A stretch of DNA of 64,000 nucleotides from Sphingobium cloacae. GTDB taxonomy: Bacteria; Pseudomonadota; Alphaproteobacteria; Sphingomonadales; Sphingomonadaceae. Location: the NCBI RefSeq assembly GCF_002355855.1, contig NZ_AP017655.1, forward strand, positions 3,413,001-3,477,000, in the 5' to 3' direction. Made by a program: the position numbers and the translations under genes. The notes below the pieces were generated by a model that saw nothing but the letters and a program-made list of their open reading frames with translations, ran no database searches and was not told the origin of the DNA. Below, one piece after another: positions 1-10,047 of this stretch; positions within the stretch are counted from its first letter, which is position 1; each line of letters begins with the position of its first letter.

Positions 1-761
1 GGATGCTGTTCAATCCCGCCGTGCTGGTGCAGCAGCCCCTGCTTTTGCTCGCGACCGTCGCGATCATCATCGTGGGCAAGACGATCGCGGCCTTCTTCAT
101 CGTGCGCGCCTTCGGCCATCCGACGGACACGGCGCTCACCATTTCGGCGAGTCTCGCGCAGATCGGCGAATTTTCTTTCATCCTGGCGTCGCTCGGCACC
201 GGCCTTGGCGTCCTGCCGGCGGAAGGACGCGACCTGATCCTCGCGGGTGCGATCGTGTCGATCCTGCTCAATCCGATCATCTTCTCGCTGGTCGTGCGCG
301 CCCGCAGGGAAGAGGAAGGGGAGGAGAAGGAGGAGCCGGCCACCGAAAAGCCCCGGATGGGCCATGTCATTCTGGTCGGCTATGGCCGGGTAGGCAAGAT
401 GATCGCCTCGCGCCTCAAGGAACGCAATGTGCATTTCGTCGTGATCGAAGGGGATGCGGAGCGGGCGGAGGAGGCTGAGGAAGCTGGCCTGTCCGTGGTG
501 CGCGGCAGCGCGCTGGAGGACCGGCATCTGATCGCCGCGGGTATCGGCAAGGCGCGCCGCCTGCTCATCGCCGTGCCGGAAGGCTTCGAATGCGGCGCGA
601 TCCATCAACATGCGCGCAACCTCAATCCCGACATCCAGGTCATCGCGCGCGCCCACAGCGATGCCGAAGTGGCTCATCTGGAAGGGCTGGGCGTTCCTTA
701 TGTCGTCATGGGCGAGCGGGAGCTGGCGTCGCGCATGTTGATGCTCTGCGGCGCAGGGTGA
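1..761 (+). CDS. Kef/YbaL-type K+/H+ antiporter, C-terminal part (cut by window edge)
   Basis: This is the C-terminal end of a CPA2-family monovalent cation/proton antiporter; the reading frame is already open at the left edge, so the start is outside the window. The visible part has two or three membrane segments including the family-typical AQIGEFSFIL stretch (visible residues 52-61). An acidic linker rich in Glu follows, and then a cytoplasmic TrkA-N (RCK) domain with the nucleotide-binding GYGRVG loop (residues 126-131). The RCK domain gates transport in response to bound NAD(H) in relatives. The architecture resembles E. coli YbaL (RosB) more than KefB/KefC, but the exact ion specificity is not readable from this fragment. 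It is convergent with the helicase gene downstream. Confidence 0.85.
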   Translation, partial: MLFNPAVLVQQPLLLLATVAIIIVGKTIAAFFIVRAFGHPTDTALTISASLAQIGEFSFILASLGTGLGVLPAEGRDLILAGAIVSILLNPIIFSLVVRARREEEGEEKEEPATEKPRMGHVILVGYGRVGKMIASRLKERNVHFVVIEGDAERAEEAEEAGLSVVRGSALEDRHLIAAGIGKARRLLIAVPEGFECGAIHQHARNLNPDIQVIARAHSDAEVAHLEGLGVPYVVMGERELASRMLMLCGAG

Positions 762-881
762 CCGGCTTCAGGACGCCGGCGGGATCGGGGTCCGATCCGG
801 CCAGTTGTCCTGTCCCGGTTCCATGCCATCATCGATCATCGATCCGTCCATGACGAACCGATGATGGAGAGGTGTGCGTGA

Positions 882-2618
882 CTACCCGCGCGGCTTGCGT
901 GGGGCGGGACGTTTTGGCCCTTTGAACGGACGTGCGCTATGCGGCGCTCCGCTGCGGGGGCGGTCGCCATTGCCGGGCCGTCCGCCAGCTTTGCGATGTT
1001 CGCGCGCCTGTTCGCGCGGCTTGCCCTCGATCTGCTCGATGGCAACGTCCGCGCCCTCATCGCTTGCCTGCCCCGTCCGTTTCACCGCCGCCATGAAGCG
1101 CGAGGCGATGGCGGAGGGAATCTCGAACAGTGTTTCGTTGGCGGCGATGCGGATCGCGCCGATCTCGCCCCGGCTGACATGGCCTCGGCGGCAGATCAGA
1201 GGCAATATCCAGCGCGGATCGGCATTTTGCCGCCGCCCGATGTTCATCTGGAACCAGGTCGTATCCTCGAAGCCGGGGCGCGGCCCGTCCCGTCGTGGCG
1301 GCGCTTCGCTGGCGTCGAGCAATTCCTCCGGCGCGGGGAGCGAGGAGCGGGCGCTCCGCACCAGCATCGCCGCGATTTCCTTCGCGCTCTTTTCCGCCAG
1401 CAGTTCCGCACCCAGCGCCCAGTCCGCTTCGTCCAGTTCGGCCCGTGCCATCAGCGTGGCCCGCAGACGCGCATTATCCTGTTCCTGAATGGCCTCCCGG
1501 CTGGGCGGCGTGCCCCATTCCACGGGGATCTTCGCGCCGCGCAGCATGGATTCGACGCGGCGGCGTCGCGGATAGGGGACGATCAGCACCGCCGTCCCCT
1601 TCTTCCCTGCCCGCCCGGTGCGACCCGACCGGTGCTGCATCGTTTCGGCATCGCGCGGCAACTCGACATGGATGACGAGGCTGAGGTTCGGCAGGTCGAT
1701 ACCGCGCGCCGCCACGTCCGTCGCTACGCACACCCGCGCCCGTTTGTCGCGTAGCGCCTGAAGCGCGTGATTGCGCTCATTCTGGCTATGTTCGCCCGAC
1801 AGCGCCACGGCGGCAAAGCCCCGTTCGGTCAGGCTCGCGTGGAGATGCCGCACATTGTCGCGCGTCGCGCAGAACAGGATCGCCGTCTCCGCCTCATGAA
1901 ACCGCAGCAGGTTCACCACGGCATTTTCGATGTCGGCGGGTGCGACCGTCACCGCCTGATAGCTGATGTCGCCATGGCCGCGATCTTCGCCGACGGTGGA
2001 AATTCGCAGCGCATCCTTCTGGTAGCGCCGGGCGAGCGCCACGATGGGCTTGGGCATGGTCGCGGAGAACAGCAAGGTCCGCCGCTCCGCCGGCGTCGCG
2101 TCGAGAATCTCCTCCAGATCCTCGCGAAAGCCCATGTCGAGCATCTCGTCGGCTTCATCCAGCACGACCGTGCGCAGGTTCGACAGGTCGAGCGCCCCAC
2201 GCTCCAGATGGTCGCGCAGGCGTCCCGGCGTGCCGACGACGATATGCGCGCCGTGGGAAAGCGCCCGTCGTTCCTTGGCTGCGTCCATGCCGCCTACGCA
2301 GGTAGCGATCCGCGCCCGCGCAGCCCCATAGAGCCATTCCAGTTCCCGGCTGACCTGCAACGCCAGTTCGCGTGTCGGCGCGATCGCCAGCGCCAGCGGA
2401 AGGCCCGGGACAGGCAGCTTTCCCGCCTCGCCCAGCAATTCGCCCGCCATGGCAAGGCCGAAAGCCACGGTCTTGCCCGATCCGGTCTGCGCCGAAACGA
2501 TCAGGTCGCGGCCTTCCGCTTCGGCCTGCGTCACTTCGGCCTGGACCGGGGTCAGGCCCTCATAGCCCTTCTTGGCGAGCGCGTCGGCGAGCAGGGGAGG
2601 GAGGTGTTCGAATGTCAT
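882..2618 (-). CDS. DEAD-box ATP-dependent RNA helicase, DbpA-like
   Basis: This 578-residue protein is a DEAD-box RNA helicase. Walker A AQTGSGKT is at residues 43-50, PTREL at 81-85, DEAD at 154-157, SAT at 185-187, and the HRSGRTGRAG motif VI lies near 330. After the two RecA-like domains comes a region around 460-520 that resembles the DbpA RNA-binding domain, followed by an Arg/Pro-rich basic tail. DbpA-type helicases act in 50S ribosome maturation through 23S rRNA; a similar role is inferred here and fits the neighbouring ribosomal protein genes. It is transcribed in the same direction as rplA but lies beyond that operon's terminator, so it is probably a separate unit. A cold-shock helicase (DeaD/CsdA type) is the main alternative. 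Confidence 0.9.
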   Translation of the reverse strand: MTFEHLPPLLADALAKKGYEGLTPVQAEVTQAEAEGRDLIVSAQTGSGKTVAFGLAMAGELLGEAGKLPVPGLPLALAIAPTRELALQVSRELEWLYGAARARIATCVGGMDAAKERRALSHGAHIVVGTPGRLRDHLERGALDLSNLRTVVLDEADEMLDMGFREDLEEILDATPAERRTLLFSATMPKPIVALARRYQKDALRISTVGEDRGHGDISYQAVTVAPADIENAVVNLLRFHEAETAILFCATRDNVRHLHASLTERGFAAVALSGEHSQNERNHALQALRDKRARVCVATDVAARGIDLPNLSLVIHVELPRDAETMQHRSGRTGRAGKKGTAVLIVPYPRRRRVESMLRGAKIPVEWGTPPSREAIQEQDNARLRATLMARAELDEADWALGAELLAEKSAKEIAAMLVRSARSSLPAPEELLDASEAPPRRDGPRPGFEDTTWFQMNIGRRQNADPRWILPLICRRGHVSRGEIGAIRIAANETLFEIPSAIASRFMAAVKRTGQASDEGADVAIEQIEGKPREQAREHRKAGGRPGNGDRPRSGAPHSARPFKGPKRPAPRKPRG

Positions 2619-2811
2619 TTATGTTCCATCGGATAAAAGCGACCCGCCCTTGTCCGACGGTTCCCTGTGAGAGGCTTCGTCCCGCCTCATGAATCCGTTC
2701 GTTCTGAACCTGCGCCTTTGTAGCAAGGCGCGGGGCCTCGACATTTGGATGAGACGAGCGGCTCGTCCAAACAGCCGAACGGTTGATGGCGGATAGCGCT
2801 GGGCCACCGCC

Positions 2812-2852
2812 AAAAAGCGAAAGCCTCCTTCCCCCGCGCGGAGGAAGGAGGC
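2812..2852 (-). terminator. Rho-independent terminator of the secE-nusG-rplK-rplA block
   Basis: A perfect 10-bp stem (2823-2832 with 2843-2852, GCCTCCTTCC / GGAAGGAGGC) with a 10-nt loop is followed on the minus strand by TTTCGCTTTTT. It sits 26 bp downstream of the rplA stop codon, which is the expected position for ending this transcript. Confidence 0.85.
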
Positions 2853-2877
2853 TCCCCTATACATTATACGCGTCCGG

Positions 2878-3576
2878 TCAGGCGGCAGCGACTTCCGCCA
2901 CGTCGACCTTCACGCCCGGACCCATGGAGGAGGACAGGGCGATCTTGCGGACATATTTGCCCTTGGCGCCGGCGGGCTTCGCCTTGACGATCGCATCGAC
3001 GAAGGCGTCGAAATTCTTGCGCAGATCGTCCTGGCTGAAGCTGGCCTTGCCCAGGCCCGCATGGATGATCCCCGCCTTTTCGACGCGGAACTCGATCTGG
3101 CCGCCCTTGGCGGCCTTGACCGCTTCGGCGACGTTCGGGGTCACGGTGCCCAGCTTCGGGTTCGGCATCAGGCCCTTGGGGCCCAGCACCTTGCCGAGGC
3201 GGCCGACCAGACCCATCATGTCCGGGGTCGCGATCACGCGCTGGAAGTCGATATTGCCGGCCTGGATCGATTCCAGCAGGTCTTCGGCGCCCACCACGTC
3301 GGCGCCAGCGGCGGTCGCAGCCTCAGCCTTGTCGCCACGGGCGAACACCGCGACGCGCACGGTCTTGCCAGTGCCCGCGGGCAGGGTGACGACGCCACGG
3401 ACCATCTGGTCGGCGTGACGCGGATCAACGCCCAGGTTGATCGCGATCTCGACGCTTTCGTCGAACTTGGCGGTCGCGTGGGTCTTGATGAGGCCCAGCG
3501 CCTCGTCGACGCCGTGCAGCTTGTCCCTGTCGACGGCAGCGGCCAGGGTCTTCGCCTTCTTCGTCAGCTTTGCCAT
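2878..3576 (-). CDS. rplA: 50S ribosomal protein L1
   Basis: The 232-residue product matches ribosomal protein L1 in length and sequence throughout, including the conserved [10 protein letters not shown] stretch in the second half. L1 binds 23S rRNA at the mobile stalk next to the E site, and in many bacteria also represses its own mRNA. The gene starts 4 bp after the rplK stop codon, so the two are co-transcribed and probably translationally coupled. The neighbouring gene downstream is not rplJ: a terminator follows and then a helicase gene in the same direction, so the L10/L12 genes must lie elsewhere. Confidence 0.98.
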   Translation of the reverse strand: MAKLTKKAKTLAAAVDRDKLHGVDEALGLIKTHATAKFDESVEIAINLGVDPRHADQMVRGVVTLPAGTGKTVRVAVFARGDKAEAATAAGADVVGAEDLLESIQAGNIDFQRVIATPDMMGLVGRLGKVLGPKGLMPNPKLGTVTPNVAEAVKAAKGGQIEFRVEKAGIIHAGLGKASFSQDDLRKNFDAFVDAIVKAKPAGAKGKYVRKIALSSSMGPGVKVDVAEVAAA

Positions 3577-3580
3577 GGTC

Positions 3581-4012
3581 TTAGCCCTCCACCACTTCGA
3601 GGCCCATCGCGCGGGCGGAGCCTTCGATGATCTTCGTCGCCGCGTCGATGTCGTTCGCGTTGAGGTCGGCCATCTTGGCCTGCGCGATCTCGGCGAGCTG
3701 CGAGCGCTTGATCGTTCCGGCGGTGACCTTGCCCGGCTCCTTCGAACCGGACTTCAAATTCACGGCCTTCTTGATGAGATAGGTGGCGGGCGGCTGCTTC
3801 GTCACGAAGCTGAAAGAACGGTCCGCATAGACGGTAATGATGGTCGGCAGCGGCGTGCCCTTTTCCATCTTTTCCGTCGAGGCGTTGAATGCCTTGCAGA
3901 ATTCCATGATGTTCACACCGCGCTGACCCAGCGCCGGACCGATCGGCGGCGAGGGGTTGGCGGCTCCAGCGGGCACCTGGAGCTTGATATAGCCCGTAAT
4001 CTTCTTGGCCAT
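3581..4012 (-). CDS. rplK: 50S ribosomal protein L11
   Basis: The 143-residue protein is ribosomal protein L11. The N-terminal domain contains the Pro-rich [19 protein letters not shown] stretch that contacts translation factors, and the C-terminal domain binds the GTPase-associated region of 23S rRNA. L11 is also needed for RelA activation in the stringent response of relatives. The start is set by GAGTGAGTAACA before ATG. The gene lies 120 bp downstream of nusG, leaving room for an internal promoter, and is 4 bp upstream of rplA. Confidence 0.98.
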   Translation of the reverse strand: MAKKITGYIKLQVPAGAANPSPPIGPALGQRGVNIMEFCKAFNASTEKMEKGTPLPTIITVYADRSFSFVTKQPPATYLIKKAVNLKSGSKEPGKVTAGTIKRSQLAEIAQAKMADLNANDIDAATKIIEGSARAMGLEVVEG

Positions 4013-4132
4013 TGTTACTCACTCTGTTGCTGGGAGATAAGGCAAGCCCGTCTCCCGGTTCAAGTTTAGCGGTCTTGACGGATCGCCGAAGCGACCCTCC
4101 CGCAACATTTCCGGGCCAGAGCCCGAAAATCC

Positions 4133-4669
4133 TTACTTCGACAGTTCGACCTGTTCGAAATCCAGTTCGACCGGCGTGGCGCGGCCGAAAATCGACACCG
4201 ACACCTTGACCCGGTTCTTCTCGAAATCCAGTTCCTCGACCACGCCATTGAAGCTGGCGAAGGGACCGTCCAGCACCTTGACGCTGTCGCCGATCTCATA
4301 GTCGACATTGACCTGATGCTTGGGCGCGGCGGCGGCTTCCTGCTGCGCGCCGAAATAGCGGGCGGCCTCCGATTCGCTGATCGCCTGAGGCTTGCCGCTA
4401 GCGCCCAGAAAACCCGTCACCTTGGGCGTGTTGCGGATCAGATGGTAGATGTCGTCATTCAGGCTGAGCTTGGCGAGGACATAGCCGGGCATGAACTTGC
4501 GCTCGACCTGCACCTTCTTGCCGCGCTTCACCTCGGTGATCGTCTCGGTGGGCACCTCGACCTGCTCGACCAGTTGGGAGAGGCCCATGCGCTCGGCTTC
4601 GGAGAGGATCGATTCCTTCACCTTGTTCTCGAAGCCCGAATAGGCGTGGATGATGTACCAGCGCGCCAT
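4133..4669 (-). CDS. nusG: Transcription termination/antitermination factor NusG
   Basis: The 178-residue product has the NusG N-terminal domain, starting MARWYIIHAYSGFENKV, which binds RNA polymerase. The C-terminal KOW domain (around residues 125-178, containing GPFASFNGVVEEL) contacts Rho or ribosomal protein S10. NusG couples transcription to translation and modulates termination. The gene follows secE with a 34-bp gap, the usual bacterial arrangement, and a hairpin-forming sequence without a U-run lies just after its stop codon (about 4108-4128). Confidence 0.98.
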   Translation of the reverse strand: MARWYIIHAYSGFENKVKESILSEAERMGLSQLVEQVEVPTETITEVKRGKKVQVERKFMPGYVLAKLSLNDDIYHLIRNTPKVTGFLGASGKPQAISESEAARYFGAQQEAAAAPKHQVNVDYEIGDSVKVLDGPFASFNGVVEELDFEKNRVKVSVSIFGRATPVELDFEQVELSK

Positions 4670-4703
4670 GTTACCGTCTCAAACTCCCAAAAAAGCCGAA
4701 AGC

Positions 4704-4910
4704 TCAGCCCTGACCCGATGCGAAGCCCAGCAGCCACTGGACGATCGCGCCGAAGAAGGTGTCGATGCCGAAGAAGAAAAGGCCCAGCAGCGTCGTCATG
4801 ATGACGACCATGACCGCCGTCATCACCGTTTCGCGGCCGGTGGGCCATACGATCTTCGACGCTTCGGTCTTCACCTGATTGACGAATTCGCCCGGGGAAA
4901 CCTTCGCCAT
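4704..4910 (-). CDS. secE: Preprotein translocase subunit SecE
   Basis: This short 68-residue SecE begins MAKVSPGEFVNQVKTEASKI, has the conserved VWPTGRET amphipathic segment at about 21-28, and has one main hydrophobic membrane helix. SecE clamps SecY in the SecYEG channel. The open frame extends further upstream, but the internal ATG at 4910 gives the canonical alphaproteobacterial SecE length and sequence start, so it is chosen here. It lies between tRNA-Trp and nusG, as in many bacteria. Confidence 0.95.
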   Translation of the reverse strand: MAKVSPGEFVNQVKTEASKIVWPTGRETVMTAVMVVIMTTLLGLFFFGIDTFFGAIVQWLLGFASGQG

Positions 4911-5079
4911 CGCCTGCCTCAAAACCTTCGTGTCAACGCCAATTCGCGAAGCAACAGTCCGCCCTCCGGACCCCGCCATATCAGCGTCCCGGGGTGCGGC
5001 CGCCGCTCCGCGACCCAATTCTTCACCCGCGCACCTAATCGCAATTCCCTGTAAAAACAAGGAACGACGGCGGTTCGCA

Positions 5080-5155
5080 TGGCAGGAGTGGAGGGACTCG
5101 AACCCCCGGCATTCGGTTTTGGAGACCGACGCTCTACCAGCTGAGCTACACTCCT
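5080..5155 (-). tRNA. tRNA-Trp (CCA anticodon)
   Basis: The minus strand folds as a full cloverleaf of 76 nt. The acceptor AGGAGTG pairs with CACTCCT, the anticodon stem TCGGT/ACCGA encloses loop CTCCAAA with anticodon CCA, the T arm contains GGTTCGAGTCC, and a genome-encoded 3' CCA is present. Its position just upstream of secE is the classic arrangement. Confidence 0.97.
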
Positions 5156-5209
5156 GTACTGGCGAAGGAGGGCGCTTTAGCGTGGGCAGGCGGGCAGGGC
5201 AAGCGGGAT

Positions 5210-6127
5210 TTAAGCCGCTTGCTCCATCGGTTCGCCCACGCCGGTTTCCGCGCTGGTCTGCCGTTCGGCCTCCGCATTGATCTGCGCGCCCAGCAGCACC
5301 ACGAAGGCGGAGACGAACAGCCAGAGTTGCAGCACGACCACCGCGCCGAGTGAGCCATAGGTCTCGTTATAATTGCCGAATTGCGAGACATAGATCGATA
5401 CCGCCAGCGTCGCGCCCAGCCAGCACAGCGTCGCGGCCACCGATCCCACCGTCAGCCATTGCCATTGCACCTGCCTGCGATTGGGGCCGAAGCGGTAGAT
5501 GAGGCCGAAGATCAGGCTGGCGAGCAGCCCGGCGGAAATCCACGTCACCGCCTTGATCGCGAACAGCACGCCCGGCCCCCATCCAGTGAGCAGCTTTTGC
5601 AGGAGGCCGATGATCGTCGCCGTAAAGACGCCTGCGACGACGACCAGCACGGCAGAAAAGGTGATCCCCATCGATACGCGGTAGAAGGAGAAGAAACCGC
5701 GCCCTTCCTTCTCTCCATAAACGACGTTCAGCGCCTCCATCACCGCGGAAGCCGCGCGCGTGGCGCCATAGATCGCCAGCGCGAGGGCTACGGCAAGGCC
5801 GATGCCCGCCACGCCCTTGGCGGTGGAAACGACGCCCAGCAACTGATCGTTGATGAGCGAGGCGGCGTCGGCCGGAACCACGGTGATGATCGCCTGCATG
5901 TGGCGGCTCACCAGCTGCGGATCGCCGAACAGGCCATAGGTCATGACGACGGCCGCCAGCAGCGGCGCGAGGCTGAGGAAGGCATAATAAGCGACGCCCG
6001 CCGCCAGCAGCGAAAGATGATTGCCCGATATCGCGGCATAGACGCGTTTCAGGATTTCCCACCAGGCGCGGGGCGGAATCTTCCACGGCGCATCGACATG
6101 GACTTGCTGCGCGACCTGTTCTCTCAT
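5210..6127 (-). CDS. YihY/BrkB-family inner-membrane protein (copy 1)
   Basis: The 305-residue protein has about six membrane helices and the YihY/BrkB (once called ribonuclease BN) family pattern, including GVAYYAFLSLAPLLAAVV near residue 45 and YNETYGSLGAVVVLQLWLF near the C-terminal part. The family is widespread and its function is unsettled; despite the old name it is not an RNase. The charged C-terminus is short. A second paralogue of similar length lies at 25617-26570. It is upstream-adjacent to tRNA-Trp on the same strand and follows the pyrBC' pair by about 90 bp. Confidence 0.88.
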   Translation of the reverse strand: MREQVAQQVHVDAPWKIPPRAWWEILKRVYAAISGNHLSLLAAGVAYYAFLSLAPLLAAVVMTYGLFGDPQLVSRHMQAIITVVPADAASLINDQLLGVVSTAKGVAGIGLAVALALAIYGATRAASAVMEALNVVYGEKEGRGFFSFYRVSMGITFSAVLVVVAGVFTATIIGLLQKLLTGWGPGVLFAIKAVTWISAGLLASLIFGLIYRFGPNRRQVQWQWLTVGSVAATLCWLGATLAVSIYVSQFGNYNETYGSLGAVVVLQLWLFVSAFVVLLGAQINAEAERQTSAETGVGEPMEQAA

Positions 6128-6217
6128 CGGCTCCCCCTTCTTGTGGCCCTCACAGGCAAGCGCGCGAGAAGCGCAGGGAGTTCCATCCGCACCGTCGAAA
6201 GGACGGCAAGCGAAGGT

Positions 6218-7441
6218 TTACAGAAAAGTCCCGCCCTTCATGATCCGCCGCACCCGACCTTGCACCGGCATTCGGTCGAAGGGCGTGTTGCCTGCCTGCG
6301 CCGCCATCTTGCCGGAATCCACGATCCATGGCGCATCGGGGTCGACAAAGATGAGGTCCGCCGCGCTTCCCGTGGAGAACCCGCCCGCATCCACGCCCAG
6401 AATCCGGGCAGGATTGGCGCTGAGCAGCGTCATCAGCCGGTTGATGGATAGCAATCCGTCGCGCACCAGGTTGAGCGACAACGCCAGCAGGGTTTCCGCG
6501 CCTGCCATGCCCGGCGCGGCATCGGCGAAGGGCAGGCGCTTGTCCTCCGGCCCGCGCGGGTCGTGGCTGGAGGTGATGACGTCCACCGTTCCGTCGCGCA
6601 CCGCGTCGAGCGCCGCCTTGCGGTCGTCCTCCGCGCGCAGCGGGGGAGACAGCCGCGCGAAGGTGCGGAAATCCGTCACGGCCTGATCGTTGAGGAAGAG
6701 ATAGGCGGGGCTGATCCCGCATGTCACCTTCAACCCCTCCGCCTTGGCCGCGCGGATGAGGTCGAAGCCCGCTTTCGTCGTCACCAGCCGGAAATGCAGC
6801 GCGGCGCTCGTTTCCCGCGCCAGCATGATGTCGCGCACGATCGCCAGCGCCTCGGCGCAGGCCGGTGCATGGGGCAGGCCCAGCCGCGTCGCCGTTTCTC
6901 CGCTGGTCGCGACCGCCTTCCCGGCCAGCCCGCCATCCTCTGCATGGCTGATCACCGTCAGCCCCAGCCCCGATGCATAGGACAGCACCCGCAGCATCAT
7001 CCCCGAATCCGCGATCCACTGACGTCCGGTGCCCACGGCTTTCGCGCCCGCCGCCTGCATCATGCCGATCTCGGCCAGTTCCGCGCCCTTGAGGCCGCGC
7101 GTCGCCGCCGCGATGGGGTGGACCCAGAAATCGGGTTTGCCCGCTCGCGTCGCCTGCTGGATCAGACCCACATCGTCGAGCGGCGAGGACTGGTCCGGCA
7201 TCAGCGCCGCCCGCGTGATCCCGCCGAAATGGAAAGCAGGCTTGTCCGTTGCAAAGACGCCGAGATCGACAAGCCCCGGCGCGACCACCAAGCTCTTGGC
7301 ATCGACTGTCTCGGCATCCTTCGGCACCGCGACGTCGCCCGCCGCCACGATCCGGTCGCCTTCGATCAGGATCGTGCCGGCAACAAGGTCAGATCCAGCC
7401 GGATCGGCCAGCTTCCCGTTGACGATGGCGAGTTTGCTCAT
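6218..7441 (-). CDS. Dihydroorotase-like protein, probably non-catalytic (PyrC'/PyrX type)
   Basis: The 407-residue protein has the amidohydrolase fold and ordering of type I dihydroorotases, but the metal-binding residues are gone. The usual D-x-H-x-H at the end of the first beta-strand reads VDLGVFATD, the second His region (HVST in active enzymes) reads HFRLVTT, and the catalytic TDHAPH segment reads [16 protein letters not shown] keeps one His. The ATG at 7441 overlaps the pyrB stop codon (ATGA) and has GGAGG at 7-nt spacing, so it is preferred over the ATG two codons upstream. In pseudomonads such inactive homologues form the holoenzyme with aspartate carbamoyltransferase; by position and sequence that role is inferred here. 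A true dihydroorotase should be encoded elsewhere. Confidence 0.85.
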   Translation of the reverse strand: MSKLAIVNGKLADPAGSDLVAGTILIEGDRIVAAGDVAVPKDAETVDAKSLVVAPGLVDLGVFATDKPAFHFGGITRAALMPDQSSPLDDVGLIQQATRAGKPDFWVHPIAAATRGLKGAELAEIGMMQAAGAKAVGTGRQWIADSGMMLRVLSYASGLGLTVISHAEDGGLAGKAVATSGETATRLGLPHAPACAEALAIVRDIMLARETSAALHFRLVTTKAGFDLIRAAKAEGLKVTCGISPAYLFLNDQAVTDFRTFARLSPPLRAEDDRKAALDAVRDGTVDVITSSHDPRGPEDKRLPFADAAPGMAGAETLLALSLNLVRDGLLSINRLMTLLSANPARILGVDAGGFSTGSAADLIFVDPDAPWIVDSGKMAAQAGNTPFDRMPVQGRVRRIMKGGTFL

Positions 7442-8433
7442 GCCCATCCCTCCATGCCGCGCGCGCTTCGCGTCAGCACGTCCAGGCAGGCCATCCGCAC
7501 CGCCACGCCCATTTCCACCTGTTCGGTGATCGCCGAACGATCGGGATCGTCCGCGACATTGCTGGAAATCTCCACGCCCCTGTTCATGGGACCGGGATGC
7601 ATCACCAGCGCGTCGGGCTTCGCGATCGCGAGCCGTTCCGGCGTCAGCCCGTAAAGCATGTGATATTCGCGCGGGGAGGGGATGAAGGCTCCATCCATCC
7701 GCTCATTCTGGAGCCGCAGCATCATCACCACGTCCGCGCCGTCCAGCCCCTCATCCATGCGGTAACAGGGTGTCGCGCCCAGCATCTCGACCTCCGGCGG
7801 CATCAGGGTCGGCGGAGCGACAGCCCGCACCTGCGCGCCCAGCGCGGCAAGGCTCAGCATGTTGGAGCGCGCCACGCGGCTATGGAGAATGTCGCCGCAG
7901 ATCGCGACGATCAGCCCTTCGAACCCGCCCTTTCGCCGCCGGATGGTGAGCGCGTCGAGCAGCGCCTGCGTGGGATGCTGGTGCCATCCATCGCCTGCGT
8001 TCAGCACCGGGCAGTCCACTTTGTCCGCGATCAGCGCCACCGCGCCCGAACTGGCATGGCGGATCACGATCACGTCGGCGGCCATGGCGTTCAAGGTCAT
8101 CGCCGTGTCGATCAGCGTCTCTCCCTTCTTCACGCTGGATTGGCCCGCATGCATATTCACCACGTCCGCGCCCAGCCGCTTGCCCGCGATCTCGAACGAC
8201 AGCAGCGTGCGGGTGGAGTTTTCGAAAAAGGCGTTGATCTGCGTCATGCCCGCCAACCGGCCGTCATGCTTGCGCGCATTGCCGCGATTGGCCTTGGCCC
8301 ATTGCTCGGCCTCGTCCAGCAGGAAACGGATTTCCCAGGGTTTGAGGTCCGCGATGGAGAGCAGATGGCGATGCGGAAACAACGCCCGGCCGGTCAGTTC
8401 GGACGATGCGGAAGGAATAGTGGCTTCGGGCAT
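7438..8433 (-). CDS. pyrB: Aspartate carbamoyltransferase catalytic subunit
   Basis: The 331-residue enzyme condenses carbamoyl phosphate with L-aspartate, the second step of pyrimidine synthesis. The carbamoyl-phosphate site [11 protein letters not shown] is at residues 71-81 (S73-T-R-T), SSVKKGETL at about 99-107 carries the mobile-loop lysine, and [10 protein letters not shown] and [11 protein letters not shown] are also present. No regulatory PyrI gene is adjacent; instead the stop codon overlaps the start of the dihydroorotase-like gene, which points to a PyrB-PyrC' complex. Confidence 0.96.
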   Translation of the reverse strand: MPEATIPSASSELTGRALFPHRHLLSIADLKPWEIRFLLDEAEQWAKANRGNARKHDGRLAGMTQINAFFENSTRTLLSFEIAGKRLGADVVNMHAGQSSVKKGETLIDTAMTLNAMAADVIVIRHASSGAVALIADKVDCPVLNAGDGWHQHPTQALLDALTIRRRKGGFEGLIVAICGDILHSRVARSNMLSLAALGAQVRAVAPPTLMPPEVEMLGATPCYRMDEGLDGADVVMMLRLQNERMDGAFIPSPREYHMLYGLTPERLAIAKPDALVMHPGPMNRGVEISSNVADDPDRSAITEQVEMGVAVRMACLDVLTRSARGMEGWA

Positions 8434-8497
8434 GAGCCGATGCTTTAGGCGCGGGAAGATAAGAGGGCAAGGCGCTCCTGCGCGCCGTGGATCGCAA

Positions 8498-9895
8498 TCA
8501 ACTGGAAGGGGGAAAGGCGATGATGTTATCAGCCGCCGGAGCGTTGGCCCCGCTATTCCGTTTCGCTGAAGCCATGCGGAACCATCGCGGCTCGTCGGCG
8601 AAGGCGATGCCGTCTTCCGTCAGGGCGCGCGCTTCTTGCTTCTTCAGCCTTCTCCGCATCCGTCTTTCCCGATAGTTGCGGAAAAACCCGCCCGGGAACC
8701 GCCCTTGTTCCTGCCGCACCCTCTCATAGATGCCCAGCATCGCCTCTACATTGTCCGACCATTCGTAAAGCCGGGCCACTCGCGCGCGCCCCGCCTCGCC
8801 CAGCTTTGCCCGCAAGGCGGGGGCCGCGGCAAGCTGGCGCAGCCGCTCGCCCAGGGCGGCCGGGTCGTCGCGGGGAATGACGAAGCCCGTCACCTCCTGC
8901 TCGACGACTTCGGGAAGCCCTCCGGCATCGGAGACCACGACCGGCAAGCCGCAGGCGCTCGCTTCAATGATGGCGACGCCGAAGCTTTCGCTATCGTCTC
9001 TGCTGAGCGCCGCATAAATGTCGAACCCATGGAGGGTGGCGGGAACATCCCTATGCCTGATCGGGCCAAGGAAGGTGACCCGATTGCCGATTCCCAGGCA
9101 CTTCGCCAGCAGTTCATAGCTTTGCCGTTCGGGTCCGCCGCCCGCGATCCGCAGTTCCGGATCGAGCGCCAGGAAGGCGGGATCATGCAGCGCGCCGGCG
9201 AAGCCGCGGATGAGCGTATCGATGCCATATTTGCGCTTGAGGGTCTTGACCGTTCCCACGACGAACCGACCGTCTCTTTTCGCGCGGGGCTGGAACGTCC
9301 CGGTGTCCACGCCGAATGGCACGACATCTATTGGCGTGGATACCCCTAGCCGCTTCACCTGCGTCTTCATCACATGGCTGGTGGAGGTGATGCGGCTGGC
9401 TCTCCCCAGCGCGCCGATGACGGCCATGCGATGCAGCCGGCTTCGGAAGGGCACTTCATAAACGTCCCCGCCCCATACGGAAATCAGCGGCCGGGTGACA
9501 CCGGACAGCCAGACCGTCGCGCCATATCCGCCCGCATAATGCACATGCAGGAAGTCCGCGCCCGATCGGTGATAGAACCAGCGCACGAACGGCGCATTGA
9601 ACAGATAGGCGAGGCGGCCTCGAAACGGCAGAAGCGCGAAATGCACGGCAGGGTGATAGTCACCCGGCAATGGTGGCTGCTGCGTGATCACCAGAATATC
9701 CAGCCCCCGTTCCGCCAGCGCATTGATCCAGCGAATCGCATGGATATTGCTGGCCACCGTCAGGATGGCGATCTTCATGCGGGCTTGTGCTTCATCCTTC
9801 ATGGGACGCCCGCCGATCATGTGCAGGCCGTTTGCGTCGATACGGGGGATGGCCGGATCCTGCCCTCCTCCAAACAGATCGGGAATATATTGCAT
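8498..9895 (-). CDS. Glycosyltransferase family 4-type protein
   Basis: This is a GT-B-fold glycosyltransferase. The core fold starts at [11 protein letters not shown]. The C-terminal half carries the donor-site pattern [31 protein letters not shown], which is typical of GT4 (glycosyl transferases group 1). The ATG at 9895 is preferred because GGAGGGACGG precedes it; it adds about 39 residues before the core. An ATG at 9778 would give only the core and cannot be excluded. The basic C-terminal tail (residues KKQEAR and beyond) is atypical. Substrate and product are not predictable; there is no polysaccharide cluster nearby, only tRNA-Gln upstream and pyrB downstream. Confidence 0.85.
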   Translation of the reverse strand: MQYIPDLFGGGQDPAIPRIDANGLHMIGGRPMKDEAQARMKIAILTVASNIHAIRWINALAERGLDILVITQQPPLPGDYHPAVHFALLPFRGRLAYLFNAPFVRWFYHRSGADFLHVHYAGGYGATVWLSGVTRPLISVWGGDVYEVPFRSRLHRMAVIGALGRASRITSTSHVMKTQVKRLGVSTPIDVVPFGVDTGTFQPRAKRDGRFVVGTVKTLKRKYGIDTLIRGFAGALHDPAFLALDPELRIAGGGPERQSYELLAKCLGIGNRVTFLGPIRHRDVPATLHGFDIYAALSRDDSESFGVAIIEASACGLPVVVSDAGGLPEVVEQEVTGFVIPRDDPAALGERLRQLAAAPALRAKLGEAGRARVARLYEWSDNVEAMLGIYERVRQEQGRFPGGFFRNYRERRMRRRLKKQEARALTEDGIAFADEPRWFRMASAKRNSGANAPAADNIIAFPPSS

Positions 9896-10047
9896 CCGTC
9901 CCTCCGCGCCCGATGCCCGCAAGGGGGAAGCTAGGCAGTTTTGGGACAAACCGGAATCCGCCGATCAGCATAACCCTTATGGCTTGTCATAAAGGCGGTA
10001 ACGGCATGAAAAGTGCGGAACGCGTCGTGGACAAGTCCGCTAAGTCC

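Noticed and set aside
4108..4128. Hairpin after the nusG stop codon as a terminator
   Set aside because: The stem is short with a bulge, there is no U-run, and the rplK gene follows in the same operon.
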